A stretch of DNA of 64,000 nucleotides from Hymenolepis diminuta. Its lineage: Eukaryota > Platyhelminthes > Cestoda > Cyclophyllidea > Hymenolepididae. Shown piece after piece: positions 34,401 through 49,400 of this stretch. The DNA lies in contig CAADRB010000045.1 of NCBI GenBank assembly GCA_900708905.1, positions 445,065-509,064 of the forward strand, given 5' to 3'. Numbering within the stretch: the first letter of the stretch is position 1; each line of letters begins with the position of its first letter. Position numbers and translations under genes: made by a program. Below the pieces are notes generated by a model, which did not search any database, had not been told where the DNA came from, and saw nothing but the letters and a program-made list of their open reading frames with translations.

Positions 34401-37400
34401 CTAAGGATGTTGGCAGAGAGCCATAGTTTCCTATGAACTCTCCCAACTCGATACCTGCGACTTTTTACTTAGCCTAGCCAATTTTGGGGGCCAAGTTATA
34501 CTAGAGGACTCTGCTTGAGGCTAGTGGACTTGTCAGCAGTTAGGTGGGCTTCATAAGAAATAGTAAGGTTTTGTAAAAGACTTATTTTAGTACTATCCAC
34601 TTTATGTTAACCTGATAGAGACTAGTTTTAATCTGGAAGATTTCCAGGTATTTTTAATTTGCTACGATCTTTTTCAATAAATTACGGTTACCATGGCTAT
34701 TTCTAGAATGCTACCCAAAGAAACCGATTTAATATTTAATGGTAATCTAAAATCATGAATTTACTTGAGCCCATTTTAACCGGATCCACTTCGGTCTAAT
34801 ATGCATCAAATTTCTGATATTTTACTATATTTTTATTTAAAGCTACCTTTAAGTACCGATTTTTAGTAAATTAAACCATAATAAAAGCTTATTTTATGAA
34901 AATTCTCCATTTTGCTCGAATTTTCTATTAAACGCGGTTAGTGTTTTTATTCGAATGCTCCAACTAAGGGGAAAAAGACAAACAAAGAATTGTAATTATT
35001 AAAATAAATTTCTGATGTCACAACAGATTTATATAATCTTAATATATCAGAGATCACAGAGCAGAGTTTGCTAAAGGTGGACTCTACTTAAATGTGCAGT
35101 GGAAGTCATTTATACTTTTCAATCATGTTATTAATTATTCAAACGTATTGTCAATAAAGTTCCCCAAATTTCCCTCCATCTTTCATTCTTTCAATAGCCA
35201 GATAAATTTGCCCTTATATATTAAGGATAAAATGAATATTACTTCAGATGGGTGATTAAGATTAGAAAATCTTATAATTAATAATTATACTGCATCACTG
35301 AACATTTCTGAACATTTACAAAACTTTGATCAATAGTCTGAAAGGTAAACTTTTATGATTGAGATTTGACATTTTTATATGTAAGTACTTACTAACGAAT
35401 TTTTTTTCTTTTAATGCTTCCAAAATGTTCGCATCCTTATAAATGTACCAAAATATTCCCATCAAATGAACTTTCTTTGACATATTTTCAATAAAATTTA
35501 TTAAACACAATCAGCACTTTAAATTTTTACCACTGAGCAAAAGGCTTTGCATGAACCTATTTTTCGTCTTTCTGACGCATCTGATGTTTCAAATCGTCAA
35601 CTTATTTCGATTAATTTACTTCATCTCAAATCAGATAATATTCCTAAAAGGAGAGGGTAAATTAAACTTTTAAACGCACAAAGTTCCAGTTATTAACTCG
35701 AGGGTATGCATTTCGATCAAAAATTTTGCATTTGGGTATATTCGATGGCATGAAAATTTTCTATTCGCTACTAAAGGCATAAAGCTGACCGTAGTGTTGC
35801 AGAAGATAGCTAAGTCTTATAATTATGGCAATTCTCACTAGAGCCGAAATAATGAGAGAGAATATCAATACACTTAGATATCTAGTACTAAAACTTCTGA
35901 ACCAAACCAGTCCAAATTATGACATTAAATTAAGCATACGGCTAATATACGGAATAGTGATGTTTGCATTAAACCAAATGGGTTCCAGCAAGGGTAAGGA
36001 GGTGATAGGGGCTATACTAATGTCTATAGTGCAGGAGGTTTTGTTGCACTTTGTAATGTAATAATATATATAAGGCTGAAAAGCTTGTACCAAATAGACT
36101 ATGCAAACTAGAGCGAATATTGGAGCTTAACAGTATAAATACGAATGGGCGTAGATTTATGGGCAGAAATGATGTCAACAGGCCAAGCAAGGTTGTTGGA
36201 TATGACTAAAAAATTACAATGGAAGCATAAGCCCACATTTCTCTTGATAGCTTATTTTAAGCTTAATAAACAAAGGCGCGGATTGTCTTGGAATGTAATT
36301 TGAATAGTTATTTGTTCAGCGTCTCCTTTCATTTCAATATCTTTTACTTTTAACAGGTGAGAATGATACAACTTCGCCAATTCACTCCTTCTCCAATTTT
36401 CATTTAATCAGCACTACTTTTGGGCATCTTTCGAATGTATTCTAATTGTTAGAACCATGATAGGAGTCCGACAAAACAAAGCGCATAGCTGTGGTGTTTG
36501 TGTTTTGTGTGGAGATATTCAATTCTCACAGGTTGTCTCTAAGTAGCACATTGTTCTTATCAAGACCAAGGCCCACGTCGCTCCGGATAGCTTGACATTT
36601 ATCCGGGTTTTAAATTGGCGGTTTATCAATGTCCTGACATCATCAACACGGAGACATCTTGTATTCCTACACGAGACCTTTATCTGATGAATAAAATGTC
36701 TTGGATTAACTGTATTTCGCCTTAATCTTCTCTATAATCTGAGTTAACCGGAGTATAGTGAGGCAGATACATCATAGCAAGAAAACTAGATCGCTTAGCA
36801 GTATTATAGCATAGAAGAGTCATACACTTTAAAAAAAGGTCAGCTGAACAGTTTCAAATAACACAAATGATTCGAAAATACTAAAAAATTGGCAACATTT
36901 CTAAAGGATTTTATGGAGATAGAATTAAGGCATGCGAATGAAACCAAAATTGCGTTATTATTATATTTTCGGTCTTTGCATATCCGAAAATCATTTCATT
37001 CTTTATCTGTAGTGTAAGGAAATTGCGGAGCAACTAATTGCCTGGATCTATATTTTCCTCAGAGTTGTTGTTGATAAAAAATAGATCCATACTATCATTC
37101 TTATTTTTGTGTCTGGATGGCAAAAAGGACGTGCGCTTGTTGACAATATAAATCTTTCATGAAAGCATATTTTCATTTCCCAAGCAAACCTCGGAAATAA
37201 GGAATATATAAGATTATTACTGAACAAATTCGGGGCATAGAGGGAATTGGTTTAAATTTTGTTCAATAAACTTTCCCATCGATTTCAAAGCATCTATTTT
37301 ATGACATGTCAAAATTATAGCTTTGAAAATAGAATTTGACTCTAATTTTGGTAAATGGTGTCTATTTTGTGGAATTGAATACGATTATTTTATGCAAATA

Positions 37401-40400
37401 GCCTAATAGCATAGGATTCATACGCATGAATATTCTGCCAAAGTGATTAATTTTCTCATTAATTGCTATTATTTGTAAACGATTTAAACTGCTGATGTGG
37501 TACGTATTTTTGCTGATATTCGTTTTGGGTGGCTTTTCGTGTCTTTTTGGAGAGCGAAATCTCCTAATATTTTGGAAATGAAATCCAGAAATTTCGCACC
37601 AAATAGTTACAAATCTAGTACTTGACGTATAGCTATGGATTACAAGAGGTCTGAAAAGGAAAGAAGAAATAAGGAGGAAAAAGGACGATATTTTTTTCTC
37701 CTTTAAAATATATTTTCAAAATTCCACCTTCTCTTGAACCAACCTACAATTCGTCAATAGTTAGATGCTTTATTTTCCTTTTGAATCTAAATTATTTTTT
37801 TGCTAGCATTTAAATGAGGAAAGTTTCATCAACTTTGCTAAAATCTGAGTACTTGAGACATCTTATAGGGCTATTATTACAAAATAAAATGATGAACATT
37901 TAAAGACTCATGTATTTATTAAAAGTATTCATATTTGATGTAACTGTTACTCCATAGGCGACTATTTTTGCTGATTTTATTTGCGAGTAATTTGCACTTA
38001 CTGTCCAAATTGTTTAAGTAGTATATTTCAATTTCAGTATTGTGCCAACTGAAGCATTGGATGAATCCCTGGAATGCATTACAGACCTCATGCTACCAAT
38101 GACTCCGCTTCCCCCACCCTCAACCAAATTCCCCGTTAGAGATGCCACAGAAACCGACACTACACCACCTCCACCTTTACCACAATCAAAGCCACCTCCT
38201 CCTCCTACCACTACAGATATGAAAGAAACTCAGTCGGAAGCCTCTATCACTTCACCTATTATTGGAACGGAGGATTCAAATAAAGGAAATGAATCAGAAG
38301 ATGATTGCGTGGAGTTTTCTGTAATTCTTAAAAAGCCATCGGGGTCGCAGAATTGTGGCTTGGGATTGAATATCGTAGGTTATGTATCAGAGAAGGATAA
38401 GGACGAAGGTAAGTGCAAATCATTTATTCTACTCAAAAAATAATTCAAAAGAATTTGATAATTTTTTTCCTGCAGCTGTGACTGGAATCTACGTGAAAGA
38501 CGTCCTCCCAAATGGGATAGCCAGTTACTCAGGAAAAATTAGGAGACATGATCAAATAATAAAGGTAAAATTATTTCATATATTTTGATATTTTTTGCAA
38601 ATGTCTATATTATGGATGTCTATTTCAAAAGCAAAATTCAAAAAATCTTAAAATAGGTTTTGCAGGCGAGATTTATTGGATTTGTGATAACGGTGTCAAA
38701 GCATAACATTCCGAAATACATTAATCTTGACTGATAAGTTAGATACGTTAGGAATATTAAAAAGAGTTCCAACAAAATTCAGAATTCTTGGAGATGGATA
38801 TTTCACGTCAACGTTGACCTAAGCAAACAAATTTAATTCAATAAATGGTAATGATATTCAAATCAAACCATCGCTCATTTAGGCCTATATTTGTTTCGGT
38901 TTTTGACGCATGATATGAAGATAATTTGACGGTTATAGTGGAAAGGTGGTTTATTTTAAATGGGTTACTACGTGAAGCAGACGGCAAGATGCCGTTAATT
39001 AGATGAATTAAATGACACTAGTGAAAATGTTCTTGGAATAACTCGAACAAGGATAGGATTCGTATGTGAACGATATTTACATGTAAATACACATTGCAAA
39101 GCTTGTAAATAATTATATATCTATCCAACATATATTAACGATTATGAAAAGACCTAATTCAATTAGTCGTAAAGTACAAACATTTTTTTATTAAATAGAA
39201 CCAAAAACGAGCTTCATTCAGGACAGATGTATAGGGGTTATTTTGGAATTTATGACCTAGCAAAAGTGTAACCAATACTCAAGACTTAGATCAAGTTAAT
39301 TTAAAATAGAAATATCATTTCTCCTGTGATTATCAAATATATTTTTCATGACTATAACGTTGCAAAGCACGGGTTGGAACTCCATAATTACTTATCGATA
39401 TATTAACATGGGGTAAGATACTGAGATTATGACCAAAATAATTAGGATCAAAGTTCTATCACTTTAATTCATCCAAGTTATGCAGGATTACATTACATTG
39501 CATATTTATGGTTTACTAGGTAAATGGAATTGATTTGAAACATCTGTCAAACAAGGCTGCTGCCAATTTGCTCAAAACTACAGGCTCAGTTGTCCACCTC
39601 ACCTTCCTTCGGCATACATCTGGTCGTGTCTGTGACCAACTTAGGCAGTTAGGTGAGTATTCAGGTAAAAATCATGATCATTAAACGAAATTATCAGCAC
39701 ATTTATAACTTCACTACTACTTTAAATGTGGTGTTTGGGACGAATCCTATGTGGTTTAGTATAATATTAAGAGTCTTTTAAAATTACTTAGTATCATCTT
39801 CAAATCCGCGCTTCCGGCAGGCCTCAGCTACACTGCCTCGCGGTTTCCGTCGAAAATCACGTCGAAGAAGCCGTCACTCACAGCGGAATTTGATAATCCA
39901 CGATTCAAAATCTTACGAAGCCTTGTGCACGCAAAGTGAAAATCGCGTTCCTTTAGGTGTCTGTCCTACGCAAAGCGAATTGCTTGTCGGTCCTCTGGTG
40001 AATTCGGAGGAGGATTCGGAGGAATCTTGCGATTTAACACATGATCTGCTAGGACCCTCGACATGTCAAAGCCTTCCAATGCTCACTGCTGCCAGCTTGA
40101 TGGAAGTAGAGTCGGCAACAATATCCTCATCTTCTTTGACCTCAACACGAGATATTTCAAATAAAAGGATTCAAACAATTTCAGGTGACGAAGATGATGA
40201 AACATTCTCATCAACAGCAGCTTCAATGACTCTAAATAGTTCTCCGCTGGATGAAATAGACGAGATGGAATTAGATTCACCCGTAAGAAAAAATAAATGC
40301 CTGACGATCGGGTCTTATGAACTCATCCAGCTGCGTGCTGCAGAACTTTACGGTAAAAAATCACTTGCATAAATGATAATACTTAATGTAATGCAAAATA

Positions 40401-43400
40401 TTAAAAAATTAGCGCACTAAATACCTTTAAGTTAAAATTGTATAATTCGTTTCATTAATGTAAAATAAAAATTAGCTCAATTTTACTTTTAATCACCTAC
40501 ACTAAACTCATCGTTTGAAATCTTGTTTACCTGACCAATCGAGGGAGCGTTCCCCTAACTAAGGTTTGTTTTATGTAAAGTGGTATATCTCATAATTTGA
40601 TTTCACGCATTTAGAAGTTATAAATTTCAACATGGCGAGAAAAAAGTCAATAGCCCGCTATGTTACAAATATTATCAGTTTTGCAAATTCACGAGGCAAA
40701 AATAAATTTAAAGATCGTTCTCGTCTATACTTTTGTAAGTTTTTTCTTCAATTATGATCATTTTTATATTTTATACATTAATATGTTTATCCTTTATTTC
40801 TTCATGGGAATTTCGTTGTTAATCTGAGATTTACCTTAAAAAGAAATTACTTGCCTTCCTAAAATGCATTTGGCATTCAAATTTTCACTACTTAACTCAC
40901 TCAATGCAAAATATTCATATTACTTTTAAATAGCCACGGGATTTTATTCTGGTACGAATAGTGATTTACTCTATATCTTCAATTAAACAGTTAGATATCA
41001 TTTTTGGGGATAGTAATATTTCCCTTTGCATGTTTTTGTCGTCTTGAATCGTTTTGTGCATCTCGGAATTAGAACTTCTCTATTTTGCATGCTGATAAAA
41101 GCCTTTAACAATTAAATGGTTGTTATAAAGTTGGTTTCTAAATGCGCTCGGTTATTTGTTCTTTATGTTTCGTCTCTCAGCAAGCACCCAACATTCACAC
41201 CATTCCAACGGCCAGTTTTCAAAAAACAATCGTTCTTTCGAAAAAAATGGGTCATTTTTTATAACAATTTTCCCTTATTTACATCTGTGAAGTGACTATT
41301 TAATTATTAAAGCACATTTGAGTCTCGGTGAACTTTGATCTCTTCTAGATGTTCATTGGCTAAAGTCGATCAATCGGGTTTTTTTCTCTTTCACTCGTAA
41401 TGCTACGTTTGTCTTCAACTAGGCTGCATGCTTAGGAAATACTCACATGCACTATAGCTTGTTGTTTATGCATTCTGCACTAAGCACCGTTTACTCTTGT
41501 AGATTTGATTCATTATTGGTCATTTCGTAAAGTAGTCAGCTCGTATGTGACTTACTAGAGCTTAGTTTAACAGCTAGTGATTACTCAAACCTTTTAACTA
41601 TTCAAAATTGATTTAAAATCAGTGCTGACTTTATTGTCTTTTTTCAGCCGGACGGGTCAATGCTGATCTGTTAAAACTCATGACGGCCGTATGGCAACCA
41701 ATCGTTGGTCCTGACAGAGAAATCGGGGTAAGTTAACTGTCAATGTCGATTTTATTTTTGCACTTTTATTCAAAGATTAAGTGGTTTTCGATGGTGTGTG
41801 GTGACACCACTCATATTTTGTCTATTTTCTGTTTGATGCTCGGTTACTATAACTTATAGTTATGCAATTGTTGTGACTACTTCTCGAATTTAGTCAAACT
41901 TTTTTAGGTACAATTAAATCAATTTCTCTTCGGTATTATTATAATTTATTATTCCTCATTAATTAATTAGTAGTTAATTAGCCTCAATAGTTCACTGAAA
42001 CTTGTCATTTTGTGTTGGGTTGTCAAATTCTTTATATCGTGGTGCTCCATATATTTAATTTTTGGTTCTGATTCAGTCCATTATTAAAGTTTGCTTATGT
42101 CCCCAGGTTTATCATTAACTTTTTATCATCATTTTTTTATTAACATGGTGGATGTATAGTTAATAATAACTAATATAACGGTTATTGGTACTGCATATTT
42201 AATTAAGGGGTTTCGGTTCAGTCTGTCATTACAACTCAGTTATGATCTCAGGCTGCTTGTCGCTTTTTTGATAGCATGTAAATGCATAATGAGCTACCCA
42301 AAGTGTCGTGCTTTTTTAGTCCATCTATTAACATGGGGATATCCCTTTATTTGCCAACTTAGTGGTGGTAGTGGTAGTGTAATTTTCACGCTCAATTAGC
42401 TCTTGATTTTGGAAGAGAGGCAGAGGCCTGACCATCACACTTCGAAGATTTGTACCTTAATATGAAGTCCGTATTTTGAAGATGATTGAGGTCAGTTAAG
42501 AGCTAGGCAGCACGTGTATGTATATTGAAATTATGGAAACATCCCTAATGTGAAGTTTATCTGTCAGTAACATCTGCCTACTCATAGCTTTAAGAAGGTA
42601 TAAATAAGCCAAAGTGGCATGACCAACCATTCAATTAAATCAAATGGTCAAATGGCTATGAATATCGCAGACATTAACTCATCCAGAAACTCAAAAATTA
42701 AATCATGGAAGTAGAATTTTGGAACAATTTTGGGATATTCTGACTTTATAGTATACCTTCATTTCTCCTTACTTAATGTGCTATTTTGCGGGTTCAAAGG
42801 CTGTGTCATGATTAAATTTTTAAGTTTTTTTGCATTATCATGAGTGATAGTAATATTACTGTAAATATTACACTGATCAGGTAGAAGAGAATGAAAAAGG
42901 AATTCGAGTTTCGATAGACCTTCATGTCCCGATGTGTTTTAGGTTGTTATGTTTTATTGAGCCCTCATTCGGAAGTTACAAATACAAAATTTACAAAAGT
43001 ATTTGAGTTGTAGAATGTCCTTCTTACTTGACTCTGCGTATATGACTAGTCATTGACTTAATATATACAAATTTAAAATAAAACTTACACTTTCATTCGT
43101 AATCTGATATTTTAATAATCTGTACACTACCGATGAAACATTTAAATATAATTTAATTAAAATAAAATGTTCATAACAGCGATGAGTTGATCGGGACAGA
43201 CAGAACGGAAGTAATATTTTTCCTCCGTCTGTAAAATCTTTGTTTGATATATTTGATGGCACTGTGTTTCGTTATTAAGGCCGGTAAAGAGAAAAATGTA
43301 CTGGATCTCGATCAATCTGAACCATATACAACAGCAATATGAATGTCGCGGAAGCATTTTCGATTTTCGGATCGAATTTTTCGAGATAATCTAGATGCAG

Positions 43401-46400
43401 AAGTTAACATTTTGTATGAAGTTCCCGCGACGCAAGATTAAAGCTTTCTAATATTTTCAGGATGCCCCAGTATTAAAGTATTATCGTGATTCCCTCTTCA
43501 GTTAGCCAGTTTATTTCTTCATATAGTTGCGTATATTCCTCATTCCCTAGCCTTCTAACTGTTTATCGATTTCCTTAGTTAACATCTGTGCTGTGAGTTT
43601 TACTCTCTTTGAATCATTTTTTAAGTTTATTTGTAACAAGGTTACTGCTTCTTCTCTTTTACAATAAAATAATCTGGCACTGGCTGTCTCATTCCTATCT
43701 TGTGGTAGCTGAGTTCGTGCAGTTGAAAAGAGTATTAGTCTAGTTCGTTTTCTCCATCTTATATTTGTAATTTCTAAACTATGATCCCTCACAACATAAT
43801 AGTATTAAAGGTGATAGGCAAATAGTGAATAGTTCGATATGGACGGTGGCAGTATTACACTGTTAAAACTGGGGTGTCTTCTGATAATTTTGGTATTATT
43901 CGATTCAAAAAATCTAGCCACAAAGTCATCATTTGAAATAAAAAATTTATGGTCCTCACAAATTTCACCTGTAACTAATTGAGAATACGCCTTCCTTAAA
44001 TATGTAGAGTTAGTTGTAATTTAGCTTAATTGTAGTTCTATTATGCCCTTTTGATAGCCAGTATACTTCAATTTCAAAATTGGCGTATACTTCAAAGTGT
44101 TGTTCTTCAAATCCAGTACTAAGAAAGTACTGGAATCTTAATTTATCCTTCTAGAATGCCAATTCAAGATTTTTCCATCAGCTTTATTTTTCTCAAAACT
44201 TTTGAATGGCCACCCTGTAGGGACGTCTTTGGTCGATTGTGTGACCGTCAAACATAACAAGCCGTTGAGAGAAAAACTGCGCTCGTGTTCGCCTGTATTT
44301 TCATCATATAAACAAACGGAACTTGTGTTTTTGGCTCTCTGTGTGTATAAGATTTTAATTGCAATCTGCAAACCTCTCCCCTTAATGTCTGTTAAGCTAC
44401 CAAAATCGCTTATAAGTAGCCTCCTTCACTCCTTTAGGTCTTTCGCGTTGTTCGTCCGAAGAATGTTCGTCAATTGGGTTTCTCTCTGATTGGTTCAACT
44501 ACTGAACCTCGCCCTAGGAAACCGGTTACTTCTATTTCTGCTACTGTTCTTCCAGCTAAAAGTGAGGAATCTGCTCAGGAAGGCCAAGAACCTGTTGAAG
44601 AAATTTCTGATGAGACTCCTTCACGACACTTTGTTCACACCGTTCTCCCTGGTGGATTGTTCTCCTCTTGTAATTACCTCAGACCTGGAGACGAACTACT
44701 GCAGGTACGTAACTTGGATATTTTAAGTCGCATTTATTATTCATATGTTTACACCGGAATCTCTCCAGGTTCCTCCTCCATAAAAAGTTGAGTGATTTAT
44801 ATTTCAATTGGAATACACGTTAATACATGCACGAGTATATGTTTAGATAAACATGCACTCTGTCTTTCCCTGATTCTGTGCGTATACTGTGCACGTTGGG
44901 CGAAATCAGTGTCGATAACTATGCTGTAACAAGTGGAAAGCAGTTTCCTGTCACATGCCCATTTCAAGCTGGAATGATTAATTATTGCTAAAGCCCTCAT
45001 TTTATTGTACATTTAATCAATTACCTCGAGAAGGGAGATGTCTTGGAGACTCTGATTGAGAAATGATTAGCTGGACCGTCCGCGTATAAATCTTCAAATT
45101 ATACTTACTGTATTGATTAATTGAGGTGTTAGATTCATTTATCCATTCTTTTCTAAATGCCTTGAATCATTCATTTAATTGTAATATTCACTTGGTTGAC
45201 AAGGAGAAGGCTGTATATTCCGAATTTACCAAGAGCAAAGAAAGTGACTTAGGGCTTAAAACCAGTAGGTTTTATGGTACCTAAGTTGGGCTGGTGTCGC
45301 TATCTTAAAAGCTTTTAAGATTTGATATACATCGAACTTTAAATTGAAAATTCCTTAACCTGATTATTTTGCAGCTAAGGTAAGCCTAAACGCTCTTTTA
45401 AAAGTGAACGTTCTCCTAGTGAAATTTCTGTTCTTATGTGTTTGATTGTTTTCTCTTTTGTCCTGACATGGAAAATAATAAAAAGGTTCTTGCATAGTAG
45501 GTACCAGTGTAGACGAGATCCATCTACTTTAAACAATCTTCACTACAAAAAATGACAAAAGAAATGCATAAATTGGATTAGAGGCGTTTGAACAGGGAGG
45601 AATGCCCGGCCAAGAAGTGGAAAGAAATTGGTAGGACATATATATGGTTGCATAACTACTAACGTTCGATTTGGGTCAGGTCCGATTACGTGAATATAAT
45701 TTAGGGAGAACACATCGCTTTCGGAGTTCCATGAATAGCGCATCATACATCCACATTTTTGAAAACAGTAGAAGGATAGAAAAGTCTGCAATCTTAATAT
45801 AATGTAGTATGTTCAGTTGGATCTTAGATTTCATGGCGATTGGGCGACAGCCCCTTTAGATATCGGTTTGCACATATTTTTTGGATCACATATTTCACAA
45901 ATCGATTCAAAATCGTTTGATAGCAAAACAAACCATACACTCGTAATTGATTAGTTTGGGTAATGGCATTACTTCCATCTTTAGAGTTACAGTATGGATA
46001 GTTAGGACTAGCCCAAATAACTCAGCCCAAGTTTAAAAAAGCAATTAATAAATGCTTGGGTTTCATCAGTTAATTTTCTACTCATCACAGATACCTCTTC
46101 ACAGCATATCATTTCTTCTCTCAAGTACTCTTATGGCATTAATGAAACTGGTTATCACATTGATGCATTATTGTTATAGGTCATGAGATATGTAGGTCAA
46201 TCAGTTCACATACAGTGGTTGTAACTTAACTCATTTGGTTAATATTTATCCATAATACAAGGCCACATTCGAGTTCCTTCACAATGACCTACATCTATCC
46301 AGGAGAAGTCACTTTCTCCATAGGCTTAAGAGTTATTACAGTAACATCTCAATCACTATTACACGTGATGTCTGTTTATTGTTTTATTTTAGCCACCTAA

Positions 46401-49400
46401 CATCGTAAATTAGATACTTGACACAACGGTATGTGTTTGCTAATATAATCTAGACTTCAATATTAATAAGTGCTCATTGAGATATACTGTTGCTGTATTC
46501 GTTCACATCCAGAAGAGAGAAGGCAAAAGACTTATAGCTCGACTTCAATTTGGTGATTAACTGACTACCTAGTTAATCAATATTTTAGCAGAGAAGGCTT
46601 TAGTCATGAGTGTAAAAGAGCTGATATTGAAAAAATTTATACCGGAAAAATGAATTCTGTTCTGATGTCGAAAATATTCGATTCTACTTCCTATTAATAC
46701 CCTTGTATGATTTTAGATTCTTGTCCTTAATCAAAACACCCACGCCTTTTTCTGTGTAGTGTGATTCACTTGTACCTTATCTGTACGGTACAACTGTTCG
46801 TCGCCGGCCTTTAGCTGATTCATAAAAGAAGATTTTTCTCAGAATTACGTGAAGATCGCTTTTGCTTTTATGTGTCGCACATGTGTGTGCTGTTTTCGAA
46901 AATTCACGTTATCACTAAGCTAGTCTCCTTATGAGATTCGCTTGCGTTGAACCAATCCCTTGATTACAAGGACACAAACAATGGTTGCTCTTTCCACTTA
47001 GCGGTTGAGAATTAAACTGCATAGGATCAGTTACCGAGTGCTTAATTTAAAGAATATTGTTTTAAGACAAGGTGGTCAACTTACACATCATCGGCGTAAA
47101 TACAGTTAATGGTATGACCAACGATTCCAGTTAAAACCAGTTAAGAAAGAGGTAACGGATTACAACTGTCTTATCAAGAAGGCTCATGGGTGCTGTCCAA
47201 GGTTATTAGTAGAAGATACTTCCATTCTGAAGGCTTGAAATTTGCAAGACTGACGATTCTTTCGTCATATATGCAGTAAGTTAATCTCTTAAAAATAAAG
47301 GCTTCTATTTGATATAGATGGCTTGATTATTAATCAATTAGTGACCCCTCAGGTATCTTGACCTCTTGATCCTTAATTAATTCTTTTTAAAAACTGTCCA
47401 AGTGATTATTACACGTTTATGCAATTATTTGAATATACATCATCAAGTTGATTTCGGTAATTAGCATGATTGAATGTCACTTATTTCTCATTGGCCTTTC
47501 GGCCCAATAATTTTCAAAATGATCATTCATCGCTGATAATCATCTCTTGGTTTTGTGAATTAATTAGACTGTATAACCATTATTCGACTGAATCGATATT
47601 AAACGACTAATCATAATTTGATTTGAAGCTCTGAAAGTTGTGTTAAGTTTCCAAATATTATTAGAATAAGTCATTTGCACAGTTAGGATGGCATAGAAGT
47701 GATGTCAATTGATTGTTTATTTAGTGAGCGCTGACACTCATTTCCAGTCCATCTAATCAATGTTTTATGGAGAATCTTTTGGGAAGGCTTGATCATGCCT
47801 TAACACTCGAATTCGGCTATTATTGATCGATTTTTGCTTTATACAGCACCTAAAACGCCTCATTTTTCCTCCTCCTCATCATCATCCTTCATTTAATAGT
47901 GTGAAAAACGTATAATTCATCAACGGCATTCTTTTGTTCGTTTTGATCACCGACTTTTTGTTTTTTTTAAGAACAACTAACCTACCATAACCCACCAACA
48001 GTAGCTTTGCTTTTTGTTTTTTAAGCATTTTACTTAAAGTTATGCTAATTTGTAGAGTGAATTTCACACCTCTGGTGACATATTTCAAGATGCCCAAACA
48101 GTTAAAATAGTTTTCATTTCCTACGGTTTACTGAAAAAAAATTCCTCCTTCTTAGTTAATTCTTAAGAATTCCTCCGCTTTATGTATTTTTTTAATAATA
48201 ATTCCTAAATCCATTTAGGAAACATTTTCAAACGCTCATCTTGAGTAGAGGGTGGCATCGTTGAGCCTCCCTGGTGGTGAATTCGAATTCGTCCATTCTC
48301 TATGTTAGCTAAACTTAACCAGTACGGTTGACCGTTTGGCTCGCTATGTGTGCACCAATGGAATTGAATCCGTTACCTTTGACACGGCAGGCGTGCACGG
48401 TGACCAATGCGCCACCGACCTACATAATGTATTACTTTTCTATTTAACCACATGTGCTTCTTTATATTTACAATAATTATTAATGATCATTAATATGAAT
48501 ATGAATCTACAGGCTGATTGATGGGGCCTCCTACGACACTTAACTACGGTATTTGCATAGAGTTGAACATGTACTATCACTATCTTTACACTCAAATAAC
48601 TGTTTTCTGAATTTCATAGAGTGGTGATTACTTGATACATTCTTGAATAGTTAAATATCCAGAGATCTTTAGAGGGAGTTATATTCAGGACATTATATAG
48701 AGTTTTTCATAGTTATTCAAAGAGAATCTATCTTTGAAAAAAAAGAAGCTTTTGATGGAATTACTTTTGCACATTAAAATTGTTTCAGTTTTACTCTTTT
48801 GTTAAATTAAAATTCCTTCTCTAGTTGGAATGTAATACCAGAAACGTAGAGATGGAGGAAAATAAAATTGTGGTAGGACGTCTACCCAGTGATTGTTTGC
48901 GCTGAGCGCTAAAGATTCTCATGAACTTTCAGTGACGGATCGAATGCTTTTAAGTGGAGCTCAGTTGACTTGGTTACTGTTTGATTGCAGGTATGTAAAA
49001 TTCTTCTAAATTTCCGCTTTTTTTATTAACCAAGAATTGACATCTTTTGTTCTTCACTCTTCTAAATTTGATATGCTTAAATGTGTATACATTTAATCGC
49101 TCTTAAACATGTTTAAGGTGATCTATCTGACGTTGCGGAACTGACAGTTAAACAAATCTTTCCACAATCAATAAGACCTAGAAATCTTAGCCTATACCAA
49201 GTAAACGTTCCTCACTTATGAAAATTGAAGTTTTTCCACCGCTTTAAGCTTATGTAATCTGAGATGTACACTTCGTAGGAATTGTTTACAAAACGGATGA
49301 TAATGAGAATACAGGTAAACGCAATTCTGGAAAGCTGACTTTCAGCACAGCCCCCACCACCTCCCCCAATCACCTTGATAACTAAACTCCAAGCGAAATT

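Noticed and set aside
36600..36740. Possible third copy of the CCTTAAT repeat
   Set aside because: Only about ten bases agree (TTTCGCCTTAAT); not enough to call.
38014..38211. Minus-strand Gly-rich ORF
   Set aside because: Shadow of the proline-rich linker exon on the plus strand.
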